Assembly (NCBI GenBank): GCA_014204435.1
Contig: JACHLF010000003.1
Coordinates: 62,001 to 126,000, forward strand
Origin: Mycobacteroides chelonae
Lineage (GTDB): Bacteria; Actinomycetota; Actinomycetes; Mycobacteriales; Mycobacteriaceae
Direction: 5' to 3'
Length of the DNA stretch: 64,000 bases
Part shown: piece by piece, positions 17,685 to 26,577 of the stretch
Numbering within the stretch: position 1 is the first letter of the stretch
Layout of the letters: every line of letters starts with the position of its first letter
Notes under the pieces: model-generated
Seen by the model: only the letters and a program-made list of their open reading frames with translations
Database searches by the model: none
What the model was told of the DNA's origin: nothing
Position numbers and translations under genes: made by a program

Positions 17685-19342
17685 CGGTGTACTTCGACTT
17701 TCCAGCCGTCGATGAAGCGCTTCACGATGTCATCGATTTGATTGCCTATCCGTTGGTTGTCCATGCGCTGGTTGAAGTTCGATTCGATGATTTGGCGGGC
17801 GAGGTCTGGGTTGTCACGCAGCAGGCTCTGATATACGGGCAAGGTGTCTTGCGAAATCAGTTTCCAGCGTTGGTCGGCGTGGGAGATGTTGCCATCAGGG
17901 AAGGGTGTCTTGACCTCGATCGAGCCGGGCCCCCAGGGGTCGAACTTGAATGTCTCCGGGAATATCTCGGCATAGGAATGAGCACCTGGAATCGATGGCG
18001 CGCCCAGCATGGTCATGCCCCAGGTAACGACGCCACCTGTTGCCGAGTGGTTGCGCATGCGGTCGTAGTCGTCGGCGATGATGTCCCACTGCTCACGATG
18101 AAGCAGCTGTGCGTTGCCCTGGGCGATCAAGTCGCGGTTACTCGTGGCAGTGCCCTCCGCGATCTGTTTCCATGCATTCTGCGTATCACGATCGAGTAGT
18201 CCAGCAGCGCGCATTCGATCGATTTCGGCGGTGCCGCCGTTCAGATAGGCCTCATGCATCGCAGCTTGGTCCATGAAGATCTCCTTCTGCATGGACAGCA
18301 GGCTCGTTTGGTAGAACTGAAGCTCGCTTGCAGGCATGCGCGCAAGCTGGTGGATCCTATCCTCGACCTCGTCTGGGATCCCTGGAATGTTCGGCAGATT
18401 CGCTTCCATCTGCTTAGCCACCTGCTGCATTTGATCCAGATCGAAGAACGCGCCCGCGAAAGACGGCCCTATCATGTTGGCCATGCCGGCCCATTGAAGC
18501 TCGGGGTGCTCTAAGAACAGCTTGCCGTAGTACTCGTACACCTTGCGGATGGTGTCCGCATTCGCTTCGGCACCCTTCGAAGGATCCCATGTCGACGGGT
18601 CAATTCCCGTGGCTTCCAACGCCTCTCGTTGCCAGTATCCCTGAAGGAAGTTCTTATACATGGGATCATTGGGGTCTAGCTGTCCCGCATCGAATGCGGC
18701 ATCGAGGATTGTTTTGGCCGCATCCGGATGCTCCTTCATCCACTCCTGGAACTCTGCGGATTTAACTATCTGGGCGACCTCCTCGCGTGACCTCCCTTGC
18801 AGCGGAGGCGGCTCGTAGTCGTCGCCCTGGGCCTCGTCCTTGGCCCACGCTTTGACCTCATCGAACTTAGCGTCCAGGTCGAAGGACACCGCTTCGTCGG
18901 CCTCGACGAGCTTGTGGCGTCCATCCTCGACCAGACTCTGGTGATGATCGCGGCGCGCTGGCGCGTTCTTATCGTTCGCCTGTGCCGCCGACAAGGTGAC
19001 TTTCCAGGTATCGGAGACTTCGAACTTTTCTTGCAAGGCATCATCTACTCGCCCAATCGCCACATTGCGGGCGCCAGAGAGGCGGGCCCCTCCCGAGCGC
19101 AGCGACGCCACCCCGGCGTCGATCGCCTTGGCGATCCGCATACCCATCGAGTGCTCTTTTTGCGCGGCCGCCAGCCTAGCGTCGGCCTCGTTGCCACTGC
19201 CCCGGCTGTGCTCCTCTTCTGCTTCCCGAAGTGCTTTGTCGAGTTGGCCTTCGTAACTTGTGTTTTTGTTGTCCAACCCAGTGGCCAGCTTGTCCAGAAA
19301 AGAGGGATCCCAAGAGCGCGCTTGTGAAACGGTGAGAGTCAT
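17681..19342 (-). CDS. Large helical protein of WXG/EspC-linked cassette, putative type VII secretion substrate
   Basis: A 553-aa hydrophilic, mostly helical protein without signal peptide or membrane helix. Residues 1-190 form a WXG/LXG-like run of amphipathic helices (MTLTVSQARSWDPSF..., ALREAEEEHSRG). A charged linker follows. A central-C-terminal domain contains HPELQWAGMANMIGPSFAG, QKEIFMDQAAMHEAYLNGG and REQWDIIADDYDRMR, which reminds me of DUF2515-like proteins (tentative). Mycobacterial homologues are often labelled TPR repeat region-containing. It overlaps both neighbours by four bases (ATGA), indicating tight translational coupling. The role as secreted effector is inferred from context. 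Confidence 0.6.
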   Translation of the reverse strand: MTLTVSQARSWDPSFLDKLATGLDNKNTSYEGQLDKALREAEEEHSRGSGNEADARLAAAQKEHSMGMRIAKAIDAGVASLRSGGARLSGARNVAIGRVDDALQEKFEVSDTWKVTLSAAQANDKNAPARRDHHQSLVEDGRHKLVEADEAVSFDLDAKFDEVKAWAKDEAQGDDYEPPPLQGRSREEVAQIVKSAEFQEWMKEHPDAAKTILDAAFDAGQLDPNDPMYKNFLQGYWQREALEATGIDPSTWDPSKGAEANADTIRKVYEYYGKLFLEHPELQWAGMANMIGPSFAGAFFDLDQMQQVAKQMEANLPNIPGIPDEVEDRIHQLARMPASELQFYQTSLLSMQKEIFMDQAAMHEAYLNGGTAEIDRMRAAGLLDRDTQNAWKQIAEGTATSNRDLIAQGNAQLLHREQWDIIADDYDRMRNHSATGGVVTWGMTMLGAPSIPGAHSYAEIFPETFKFDPWGPGSIEVKTPFPDGNISHADQRWKLISQDTLPVYQSLLRDNPDLARQIIESNFNQRMDNQRIGNQIDDIVKRFIDGWKVEVHR

Positions 19343-19635
19343 CGTGGTGACTGCCCCAGAATCGCAGCGGCATTGCCTTCTTCCATGTTTTCAAAGCTGG
19401 AGGCGTTACCGCGTGTGGTCGTCGCCATCGACGTCAGCTTCTTCGCGGTGCCTACGTACGCTTCGCGCACGGGCTGCGTCGTTGCTGCTGCGGTGGCCGC
19501 TGTCTTGCTGCCGGGCAATGCGCCCACCGCCCCGGAAGCGTCATACAGGCCAGCGATGTACGTGATGTTGTCGGAGATCTCGTCGAACCGCGTCGCCAAA
19601 TCGCGCAGGCTTTGGGGGGTCGTGCGCAGAGTCAC
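19339..19635 (-). CDS. EspC/WXG100-like small secreted protein
   Basis: A 98-aa helical protein starting TLRTTPQSLRDLATRFDEIS after the initiator, with two predicted helices separated by GLYDASGAVGALPGS. That layout fits the EspC/DUF2580-type ESX-associated family rather than classical WXG100, since no WXG is seen in the turn. The start is GTG 19635, supported by AGGAGA six bases upstream; the frame is open further upstream without an RBS. It is first in a three-gene leftward operon inserted between dxs and rnd, which are near neighbours in M. tuberculosis. Confidence 0.7.
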   Translation of the reverse strand: MTLRTTPQSLRDLATRFDEISDNITYIAGLYDASGAVGALPGSKTAATAAATTQPVREAYVGTAKKLTSMATTTRGNASSFENMEEGNAAAILGQSPR

Positions 19636-19744
19636 GGGGTTCTCCTGGTCGCGGGAAACTTGTCGATTATCAAGTACGACGGGACTCCACGCGGTTTGGT
19701 TCCACGAATCTTTCGAAATGTGAAATCGGGTCAAACACGCAGGC

Positions 19745-20947
19745 CTAGTCGGCCAAGGCCTCGGTGAGGATCGGGGCGGTCAGCTCGCGTTGCCATGGGC
19801 GTGCGCCGTGATCGGCGAGTAGCTCCTCGACATCTCCGTTTCCGTCCCAGTCCCAGCAGATCCGCCGCACGATCTCCGGCGTAACGATGTTCTCCATGGG
19901 CACCGCGAGCTGCTCGGAGAGCGCCGACAGTGCCGCGCGCGCGGCCTCCAGGCGGGCGTAGGCCTCGGGTTTGCGCCGCGACCACCGCGATACCGGTGGC
20001 GGCCCGATGGTGGGTTCATTGACTGGTGGAGGCTCGGTTCCGTTGCGTGCTTTCGCTAGCGCCACGAGCCAACGATCGGCCTGCTGCTTCTGTCGGGGGC
20101 CACCGAAGACGGGGAGGGCGATCAGCTCGGCACGTGTCTTCGGATCAGCCAGCGCCGCTTCAACGATCGCCGAGTCGGGGAGTGTGCGGCCCGGGGCCAC
20201 GTCTCGTGCGCGGGCCAGTTCGTCACGGCTGAGCCATAATTCGCGGACGGCCGCCAGCTGGCCGGGCTTGCGCACCTTGTGGATGCCGGAAGTGCGGCGC
20301 CAATTGTCCCGTCGGGTCGCCGAAGGTGGCGTATGCGCCAGGTATTCGAACTCCTGCTGTGCCCACTCGGTCTTGTCTTGTTCGGCAAGTACTTCGGCGA
20401 TCTTCTCGCGCAGCTCGACGAGTACCTCGACGTCCAGCGCCGCATAGTTAAGCCATTCGGCGGGTAGCGGCCGTTTGGACCAGTCGGCGGCGCCATGGCC
20501 CTTGGCAAGCCCCAGACCCAACAGCCGGTGCACCATCGCGGCCAGATTCACCTTCTCGAATCCGGCAAGGCGTCCGGCCAATTCGGTGTCATAGACCGAC
20601 GGCGGTCTCATATCCAGCTCGGCCAGGCACGGTAAATCCTGGTCGGCGGCGTGCAAGATCCATTCGTCGGCGCCCAGCACCTCGACGATCGGTCCGAGGG
20701 CGTCGGGCACATTCGTCGGATCGAGCAGCACTGTCCCGGCGCCCTGGCGGCGAATCTGGATCAGGTAGGCCCGGTTGGAGTAGCGGAATCCCGAGGCGCG
20801 CTCGGCGTCGACCGCAAAGGCACCCGTTCCGGAGGCTAAACGTTGTGCAGCCGCTCGGATCTCATCTGTTGACGCGGTGATCGGCGGCACTCCCTCGGCG
20901 GGGCGCAGCAGCGGCGTTGGTTCAGGAAGCTCGGAATCTGTGTCCAT
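19745..20947 (-). CDS. rnd: Ribonuclease D (DEDD exonuclease with HRDC domain)
   Basis: A 400-aa 3'-5' exoribonuclease acting in tRNA 3' maturation and RNA turnover. The exonuclease I motif has Asp47 and Glu49 (FAVDAERASG), exo II is HAADQDLPCL with YDTELAGRLAG, and exo III is LNYAALDVEVL (YxxxD). An HRDC helicase/RNase D C-terminal domain follows (about 210-290), and then a family-specific helical tail. It is orthologous by position to Rv2681. The DUF3000 gene lies 22 bp upstream on the same strand. Confidence 0.93.
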   Translation of the reverse strand: MDTDSELPEPTPLLRPAEGVPPITASTDEIRAAAQRLASGTGAFAVDAERASGFRYSNRAYLIQIRRQGAGTVLLDPTNVPDALGPIVEVLGADEWILHAADQDLPCLAELDMRPPSVYDTELAGRLAGFEKVNLAAMVHRLLGLGLAKGHGAADWSKRPLPAEWLNYAALDVEVLVELREKIAEVLAEQDKTEWAQQEFEYLAHTPPSATRRDNWRRTSGIHKVRKPGQLAAVRELWLSRDELARARDVAPGRTLPDSAIVEAALADPKTRAELIALPVFGGPRQKQQADRWLVALAKARNGTEPPPVNEPTIGPPPVSRWSRRKPEAYARLEAARAALSALSEQLAVPMENIVTPEIVRRICWDWDGNGDVEELLADHGARPWQRELTAPILTEALAD

Positions 20948-20969
20948 ATCTGAGTCAGCAGCGTATGCG

Positions 20970-21551
20970 CTAGGCGCGGTGGCGCGACCCCAGATCCGTC
21001 ACACCCACTGGCGGCAGGCCCGCCGCATGCTCCAACACCTCGCAGAACGCCTCGACATGGGTACCGATGTCCGTACCGGTAGCGGTCCAGGATGCGCGCA
21101 GCTCCAGCTGGTGGGCACGCCCAGGACCGGCGATATCGCCGTAGCGGACCGAGGTGGTTGCGGTGACGGTTCCGCCCAGCGCTGTCACATCCGGGGTGCG
21201 CGTACTGAGCGCGTCCACGAGCCAGCTCCAGGCAACCTCCGGCAGCAACGGGTCGACGGCCTCGGAAGCATCCAGATCGGCCTGGATGTAGGCCACCAGC
21301 CGCATGGTTCCGTTCCATGCCTCATCACCGTCGGGGTCGTGCAACAGGATTAGCCTGCCGAACGCGTCGCCCTCGGATTGTTCGGGCACGTTATCGACGT
21401 CGCGGTGCTTGATCTCCGCGCCGAGTGCATAGCTGAACGGCGCCAGCCGCTGCGGGGGGCGGATGGTGCCCAGCTCGATTTCCGGACGCGCGGTCACGGA
21501 GTTCATCGCGTCGACCGCCGCGCGGAACGGGGCTGGTTCGGCAGACGTCAC
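20970..21551 (-). CDS. DUF3000 family protein
   Basis: A 193-aa cytosolic protein of the actinobacterial DUF3000 family (Rv2680). Characteristic segments are [17 protein letters not shown] and [16 protein letters not shown]. The function is unknown; its constant pairing with RNase D suggests a related role. I take GTG 21551 ([16 protein letters not shown]), because the longer form from 21614 has a non-conserved leader that runs close to the divergent hemE start. The start remains uncertain. Confidence 0.85.
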   Translation of the reverse strand: MTSAEPAPFRAAVDAMNSVTARPEIELGTIRPPQRLAPFSYALGAEIKHRDVDNVPEQSEGDAFGRLILLHDPDGDEAWNGTMRLVAYIQADLDASEAVDPLLPEVAWSWLVDALSTRTPDVTALGGTVTATTSVRYGDIAGPGRAHQLELRASWTATGTDIGTHVEAFCEVLEHAAGLPPVGVTDLGSRHRA

Positions 21552-21630
21552 AGCAATGGACGCTAGCGCGCCGGGCCGACATGCTCCCGCAGGCGCGCCG
21601 TGCACGGCTGCCATGGCAACATGGGCAGTG

Positions 21631-22713
21631 ATGACCGGATTGAACGAAGATAGCGCGACGGAGGCAAAAAACCGCCGCGACCTGCCGCTTTCTCCCTACT
21701 TGGCCGCTGCCGCGGGTAAGACCCCCAGCCGCACGCCGGTGTGGTTCATGCGGCAAGCCGGGCGTTCGCTACCCGAGTACCGTGCGGTGCGCGCCGATCA
21801 CGCCATGCTGGACGCTTGTTTCAACCCCGAACTGGTTTGCGAGATCACCCTGCAGCCGATCCGTCGGCATCAGGTGGACGCTGCCATCTTGTTCTCCGAC
21901 ATCGTGGTCCCGCTGAAGGCCGCCGGCATCGACCTGGACATCGTTCCCGATGTCGGCCCCGTGATCGCCAAGCCGGTGCGCACCACTGCCGATGTCGCGG
22001 CGCTGCCAGGTCTGGAGCCCGGTCAGGTCGACGCCGTCAGCGCGGCGGTGCGACTGCTGGTGAGCGAGCTCGGACAGACCCCGCTGATCGGTTTCGCGGG
22101 CGCCCCTTTCACCTTGGCCTCCTATTTGGTGGAGGGCGGCCCCAGTCGACATCACCAGCGCACCAAGGCCCTGCTGCTGGGCGATCCGCAGACGTGGCAT
22201 GCGTTGATGACAGCGCTGACCGATATCACCATCGCCTTTCTGCGTGCACAGCTGGACGCTGGCGTGGACGCGCTGCAGTTGTTCGACTCCTGGGCGGGCG
22301 CACTGTCGCTGGCCGACTATCGCTCGGCTGTATTGCCGCACAGCACAAGAATTTTCGATGAGTTCACGGGCGCCGGTGTGCCCATGACGCACTTCGGGGT
22401 GGGCACCGCCGAGCTGCTGGGTGCAATGGGGCAGGCGGGTGCCACCGTGGTCGGTGTGGACTGGCGCACCCCGTTGAACGTCGCCGCGGCCAGGGTTGGG
22501 TCAGGTAAGGCCTTGCAGGGCAATCTCGATCCGGCGGTGCTGCTGGCCGGGTGGCCGGTGGTGGAGAGCGAGGTGCGCCGCATCGTCGCCGAGGGTCGCC
22601 AGGCGGTCGCCGACGGTGCTGCCGGACACATCTTCAACCTGGGTCATGGAGTGCTGCCGGACACCGATCCGGCGGTGCTCACCGATGCGGTGGCGTTGGT
22701 GCACTCCTTGTGA
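21631..22713 (+). CDS. hemE: Uroporphyrinogen decarboxylase
   Basis: A 360-aa enzyme that removes four acetate carboxyls from uroporphyrinogen III to give coproporphyrinogen III. The signature [15 protein letters not shown] is near the N terminus, followed by [16 protein letters not shown] and the active-site stretch [18 protein letters not shown]. The start is ATG 21631, with GTG 21628 adjacent. The last codons overlap the start of hemY (GTGA). It is first of a hemE-hemY-hemQ operon for the coproporphyrin-dependent heme route of Actinobacteria and Firmicutes. Confidence 0.96.
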   Translation: MTGLNEDSATEAKNRRDLPLSPYLAAAAGKTPSRTPVWFMRQAGRSLPEYRAVRADHAMLDACFNPELVCEITLQPIRRHQVDAAILFSDIVVPLKAAGIDLDIVPDVGPVIAKPVRTTADVAALPGLEPGQVDAVSAAVRLLVSELGQTPLIGFAGAPFTLASYLVEGGPSRHHQRTKALLLGDPQTWHALMTALTDITIAFLRAQLDAGVDALQLFDSWAGALSLADYRSAVLPHSTRIFDEFTGAGVPMTHFGVGTAELLGAMGQAGATVVGVDWRTPLNVAAARVGSGKALQGNLDPAVLLAGWPVVESEVRRIVAEGRQAVADGAAGHIFNLGHGVLPDTDPAVLTDAVALVHSL

Positions 22714-24086
22714 ACTCCGCGGGCGCGGCTGGCACACCCTCCATAGCCATTGTGGGGGGCGGTATTTCGGGTCTGACGACGGCGTATCGGCTGCGGTGCG
22801 AACTCGGCGACGATGCCCGCATCACCGTGTACGACCCCGCGGAGCAGCTGGGCGGGATTCTTCGCACCATCAGCCTGGGCGAGCATCGAGTCGACATCGG
22901 GGCCGAGGCCTTCATCACCCGGCGTCCCGAGGTGCTGGACCTGTTGAACGAATTGGGGCTGGCGGACCGCACGCTGGAGACCACCGGCGCGCGACCGCTC
23001 GTCTATGCCGGGGGCAGTCTGCACCCGCTACCCACGCGCACCGTGAACGGCATCCCGGCCTCGGCCTCCTCGGTGGTCGGACTCGTCGACGAGGACACTG
23101 TGGCGCGTATCGACAGCGAGCCGCAGCGCGATATGCACTGGACCATCGGGGCCGAGCCCACGGTCGCCGACCTGGTCTCGTTGCGGTTCGGTTCGCAGGT
23201 GGTCGCGCGACTGGTGGATCCGCTGCTCGGCGGCGTGTACGCGGGCTCGGCCGCGACGACGGGTCTGCGCACGGCGGCGCCTGGTATCGCCAAGGCACTC
23301 GACGAGGGGGCGGGCAGCCTGCTCGCTGCTGCTCGGCAGGCGCTGCCGCCCATTTCGGCCACCGGAATCTTCGGTGCCATCGACGGCGGTTATGAGGTGC
23401 TGGTGCAGGAACTCTGGCGGCGCGCCGGTGCCGAACACCGCCAGCACGCGGTGACCGGTATCGCGCAGGACGAGAACGGTTGGTCGGTCATCGGTGAGGC
23501 AACTTCCGGTCACGCGGACGCCGTCGTCGTCGCGGTGCCCGCACCGCGGGCGGCGGGGATTCTGGATGTGGTGGCACCCGAATCGGCGGCGGCGGCGCGG
23601 GCCATCCCGATTGCTTCCTCGGTGGTGGTGGCGTTGACGCTGCCCGGCGACACCCCGATTCCCGCCAATTCCGGTGTACTGGTCGCATCGGGAGAAGCCT
23701 TGCATACCAAGGCCATAACGTTCTCGACCAGCAAGTGGGGATTACGCGGGCGCAGTACCCAGGTGGTCCGGTTGTCCTATGGACGCTTCGGCGACACCGT
23801 GGCGCGGGCCACCAGCGACGAGCAGCTGCGGCACTGGGCCGTCGCCGACCTGGAGACGGTGCTCGGCGTTTCCGTCGCCCCCGTCGACTCGGCGGTGGCG
23901 CGCTGGATCGACGCCATGCCGCAGTACGGTCCCGGCCACGCCGAGGTGGTGCAGGTACTGCGCGCCGAGTTGCCGCCGGGAATCGCGGTGGCGGGCTCCT
24001 ATCTGGACGGCATCGGGGTACCGGCTTGTGTGTCCTCCGCCTCTAAGGCGGTGCGAGCCACCGTGGCACGATGGGGGCATGGCTAG
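22710..24086 (+). CDS. hemY: Coproporphyrinogen III oxidase (HemY/CgoX, FAD-dependent)
   Basis: A 458-aa FAD enzyme beginning [20 protein letters not shown]. The dinucleotide-binding motif is [15 protein letters not shown], and the C-terminal FAD motif is [17 protein letters not shown]. In actinobacteria this oxidase acts on coproporphyrinogen III rather than protoporphyrinogen. The GTG start overlaps the hemE stop by four bases, and its own end overlaps the hemQ start by eight. It corresponds to Rv2677c. Confidence 0.94.
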   Translation: MNSAGAAGTPSIAIVGGGISGLTTAYRLRCELGDDARITVYDPAEQLGGILRTISLGEHRVDIGAEAFITRRPEVLDLLNELGLADRTLETTGARPLVYAGGSLHPLPTRTVNGIPASASSVVGLVDEDTVARIDSEPQRDMHWTIGAEPTVADLVSLRFGSQVVARLVDPLLGGVYAGSAATTGLRTAAPGIAKALDEGAGSLLAAARQALPPISATGIFGAIDGGYEVLVQELWRRAGAEHRQHAVTGIAQDENGWSVIGEATSGHADAVVVAVPAPRAAGILDVVAPESAAAARAIPIASSVVVALTLPGDTPIPANSGVLVASGEALHTKAITFSTSKWGLRGRSTQVVRLSYGRFGDTVARATSDEQLRHWAVADLETVLGVSVAPVDSAVARWIDAMPQYGPGHAEVVQVLRAELPPGIAVAGSYLDGIGVPACVSSASKAVRATVARWGHG

Positions 24087-24774
24087 CCTCGATTTCGACA
24101 CCCTGAACTCCACCATCCGCTATCTGATGTTCTCGGTCTTCCAGGTGCGTGACGGGGGACTGGGTGAAGACCGCGACGGTGTCGCCGACGAGGTGGCCAC
24201 CCTGATCAAGCGGCACGAGGACGACGGTGTCGTGGTGCGCGGCATCTACGACGTGGCCGGTCTGCGTGCCGATGCCGACTTCATGATCTGGTCGCACGCC
24301 GAATCCATCGAGAAGCTGCAGGCGCTGTACAGCGACTTCCGGCGCACCACTGCACTGGGCCGGGCCAGCACCCCGGTGTGGAGCAATGCGGCCCTGCACC
24401 GGCCCGCCGAGTTCAACAAGAGCCACATCCCGGCCTTCCTTGCGGGGGAAGAACCCGGCGCCTACATCTGCGTGTATCCCTTTGTGCGGTCCTACGATTG
24501 GTACCTCCTGCCCGACGAGGAGCGGCGCAAGATGCTCGCCGATCACGGGATCGCCGCGCGTGCTTACAAGGACGTGCGCGCCAACACCGTGCCGGCGTTC
24601 GCGCTCGGCGACTACGAGTGGCTGCTGGCGTTCGAGGCGCCGGAGCTGTACCGCATCGTGGACCTGATGCGCGACCTTCGCGCCACCGAGGCGCGGCTGC
24701 ATGTGCGCGAGGAGACGCCATTCTTCACCGGCCCGCGCATCTCGCCGGAGGAACTCGTCGCCCGTCTGCCGTAG
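24079..24774 (+). CDS. hemQ: Coproheme decarboxylase HemQ (ChdC)
   Basis: A 231-aa chlorite-dismutase-family protein that oxidatively decarboxylates iron-coproporphyrin III to heme b, the last step of the pathway. Family segments include [26 protein letters not shown] ([19 protein letters not shown]) and [17 protein letters not shown]. The start ATG 24079 ([10 protein letters not shown]) lies inside the end of hemY, consistent with translational coupling. Downstream is a strong hairpin separating it from msrB. Confidence 0.95.
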   Translation: MASLDFDTLNSTIRYLMFSVFQVRDGGLGEDRDGVADEVATLIKRHEDDGVVVRGIYDVAGLRADADFMIWSHAESIEKLQALYSDFRRTTALGRASTPVWSNAALHRPAEFNKSHIPAFLAGEEPGAYICVYPFVRSYDWYLLPDEERRKMLADHGIAARAYKDVRANTVPAFALGDYEWLLAFEAPELYRIVDLMRDLRATEARLHVREETPFFTGPRISPEELVARLP

Positions 24775-24782
24775 GCCGTTGC

Positions 24783-24814
24783 GCCGACATGCCTGTGGAA
24801 TGCGGCGTGTCGGC
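24783..24814. terminator. Strong hairpin between convergent hemQ and msrB
   Basis: GCCGACATGCC and GGCGTGTCGGC form an 11-bp stem (one G-T pair) around a 10-base loop in the 40-bp gap between convergent genes. It is likely a bidirectional transcription barrier. Its right arm plus loop edge is the 17-bp motif also found downstream of dxs. Confidence 0.65.
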
Positions 24815-25222
24815 TTACTGGGACGGCTGCAGCGTCAGCGAGATCGAATTGATGCAGTACCGCTGGTCTGTCGGCGTGGGGTATCCCTCGCCCTCGAACA
24901 CATGCCCCAGGTGGCTGTGGCAGTTGGCGCAGATCACCTCAACGCGCCGCATGCCGAGCGAATCGTCGGGCTTCAGGATCACTGCATCCGAATCGGCCGG
25001 ATCGAAGAACGACGGCCACCCGCAAGGGGATTCGAACTTCTCGGCGCTGCGGAACAGCTCGGCACCACACGCCCGACAGGCGTACACACCCTCAGTTTTG
25101 GTGTCGGTGTACTCGCCGACGAACGGCCGCTCGGTGCCGGCACGGCGCAGCACCGCGAACTCGTCAGGAGTCAGTCGCTCCCGCCACTGCTCGTCGGTCA
25201 GATTCACCTTCGGCTCGCTCAT
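24815..25222 (-). CDS. msrB: Peptide-methionine (R)-S-oxide reductase
   Basis: A 135-aa repair enzyme that reduces methionine-R-sulfoxide in proteins. The zinc ligands are two CxxC pairs (YACRACGAELF and VICANCHSHLGH). The substrate-binding GWPSFFDP and the catalytic cysteine Cys123 in QRYCINSISL are all present. It starts with ATG 25222, which lies 59 bases inside the end of aftC on the same strand, an unusually long overlap. It corresponds to Rv2674. Confidence 0.95.
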   Translation of the reverse strand: MSEPKVNLTDEQWRERLTPDEFAVLRRAGTERPFVGEYTDTKTEGVYACRACGAELFRSAEKFESPCGWPSFFDPADSDAVILKPDDSLGMRRVEVICANCHSHLGHVFEGEGYPTPTDQRYCINSISLTLQPSQ

Positions 25223-26531
25223 CGGACGGCTCCTCAGTCTGTGCCTTTTCGCGCATCCAGTCGGGGTCTAGCCCCTGATCCAGTGTGCCAGCGGCCTTGG
25301 CATCCCGGTACCGAAGCACCAGCACCATCATCACGACGATCAGCAGCAGACACCATCCGTAGGTGATCTTCAGGTATTCCAGGGCACGGCCCGTGGTGGG
25401 CCAATGGACCAGCAGCCAGCGGTCCATGGAGAAGAACCCGTAGATCGCCAGCCAGGCGGGCCAGTTCCGCAGCACCGAGTTGGGCAGCACGATCGTCATG
25501 ACGAACGGGAACAGTGCCATCGAGTAGTAGCCCTGGCCCAGGCCCAGCAGCAGGAACGACGCGGTGAGCACGACGCCGCCGGTGGTCAGCGCCCAGAACT
25601 TAGGGTCGCGCTGGCGGTAGTACTTGTACAGCAGCCAGATGCTCACGAGCGCGATCACCAGGAACGCGCCGCGCAGACTCCAGATCAGGGGAGCCGGCAA
25701 CCCGTAGTAGAGGCCGTTGCCCTGGATCGAGGAGTTGAAGTAGTCGCGCGGTTCCAGCATGTATTTGACGGTGCGGTGCACGAAGTTGCCCGGGTCGACC
25801 ACTCGCACCTTGAAGGGCCCGATCTTGGCGGGGCCGAGGACGGCCACGACGTTGAACAACAGCGGAATCCCGATGGCGGTTACCAGCACTCGCCACTTCC
25901 GGTTGAGCAGCGGTAGCAGCAATAGTGGTGCCAGCAGGGGCTTGACCACCAGCGTCAGGCCGATGGCGACCCCGGCCCACCACTGCGAGTTCTTGTTCCC
26001 GTTCAGCAGCCAGCGAAAGAACAGCACCTCCAGCAGCAGCACCACCCCGTTGATGTTGGTGAAAACCAGGGTGTTGGTGACGCTTTCGGTGCAGAACATG
26101 GCCAGCAGCAGCGCGGGTGCGGCCACCGAGGCCAGCGTGAAGTTGAACAGTCGCAGCAGGAAGTAGGCCGCGATCACCATCGCGATGGTGTTGATGGCGA
26201 TAAACCAGTACCGCGACGCGTCCACCGGCAGGTACCCGAATGGGGAGAGCAGCAGGGTGCCGCCCGGCGGGTAGAGGTAATGCGGGTCGACGTAGTTGAA
26301 GTTCTCGGCGTACACCGGCTGCTGCCGTTTGAAGGCGATGACAGCGCGGTAGACGGGCCCGAAATCGTCGGTGATGTAGCCGTTGGTGCCCAGTACGTAG
26401 CTGCGGTGGATCACCGCCATGATCGCCAGCGGCCACAGCGCCGATCGCAGGATGGCCGAAACCGATCGCGGTGCGGTCGCGGGTTTCAACGAGTTCTTGA
26501 AGCCCGTAACGAACGCATCGACTGACACCAC
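25164..26531 (-). CDS. aftC: Alpha-(1->3)-arabinofuranosyltransferase AftC
   Basis: A 455-aa polytopic GT-C glycosyltransferase that introduces alpha-1,3 branches into the arabinan of arabinogalactan and lipoarabinomannan, using decaprenyl-phospho-arabinose. About 10-12 transmembrane helices are seen. The acidic catalytic motif of the first periplasmic loop is GYITDDFGPVYRA (about residues 51-63), followed by NYVDPHYLYPPGGTLLL. The C-terminal 25 residues are hydrophilic (EEPSDERAEGESDRR) and encoded in the overlap with msrB, so that tail may be lineage-specific. It corresponds to Rv2673. Confidence 0.93.
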   Translation of the reverse strand: MVSVDAFVTGFKNSLKPATAPRSVSAILRSALWPLAIMAVIHRSYVLGTNGYITDDFGPVYRAVIAFKRQQPVYAENFNYVDPHYLYPPGGTLLLSPFGYLPVDASRYWFIAINTIAMVIAAYFLLRLFNFTLASVAAPALLLAMFCTESVTNTLVFTNINGVVLLLEVLFFRWLLNGNKNSQWWAGVAIGLTLVVKPLLAPLLLLPLLNRKWRVLVTAIGIPLLFNVVAVLGPAKIGPFKVRVVDPGNFVHRTVKYMLEPRDYFNSSIQGNGLYYGLPAPLIWSLRGAFLVIALVSIWLLYKYYRQRDPKFWALTTGGVVLTASFLLLGLGQGYYSMALFPFVMTIVLPNSVLRNWPAWLAIYGFFSMDRWLLVHWPTTGRALEYLKITYGWCLLLIVVMMVLVLRYRDAKAAGTLDQGLDPDWMREKAQTEEPSDERAEGESDRRAVAGATDS

Positions 26532-26577
26532 GCAGGCACCGTACCCTGAGCGCGCGGCGCGGCTCCGGTAAGGACGA

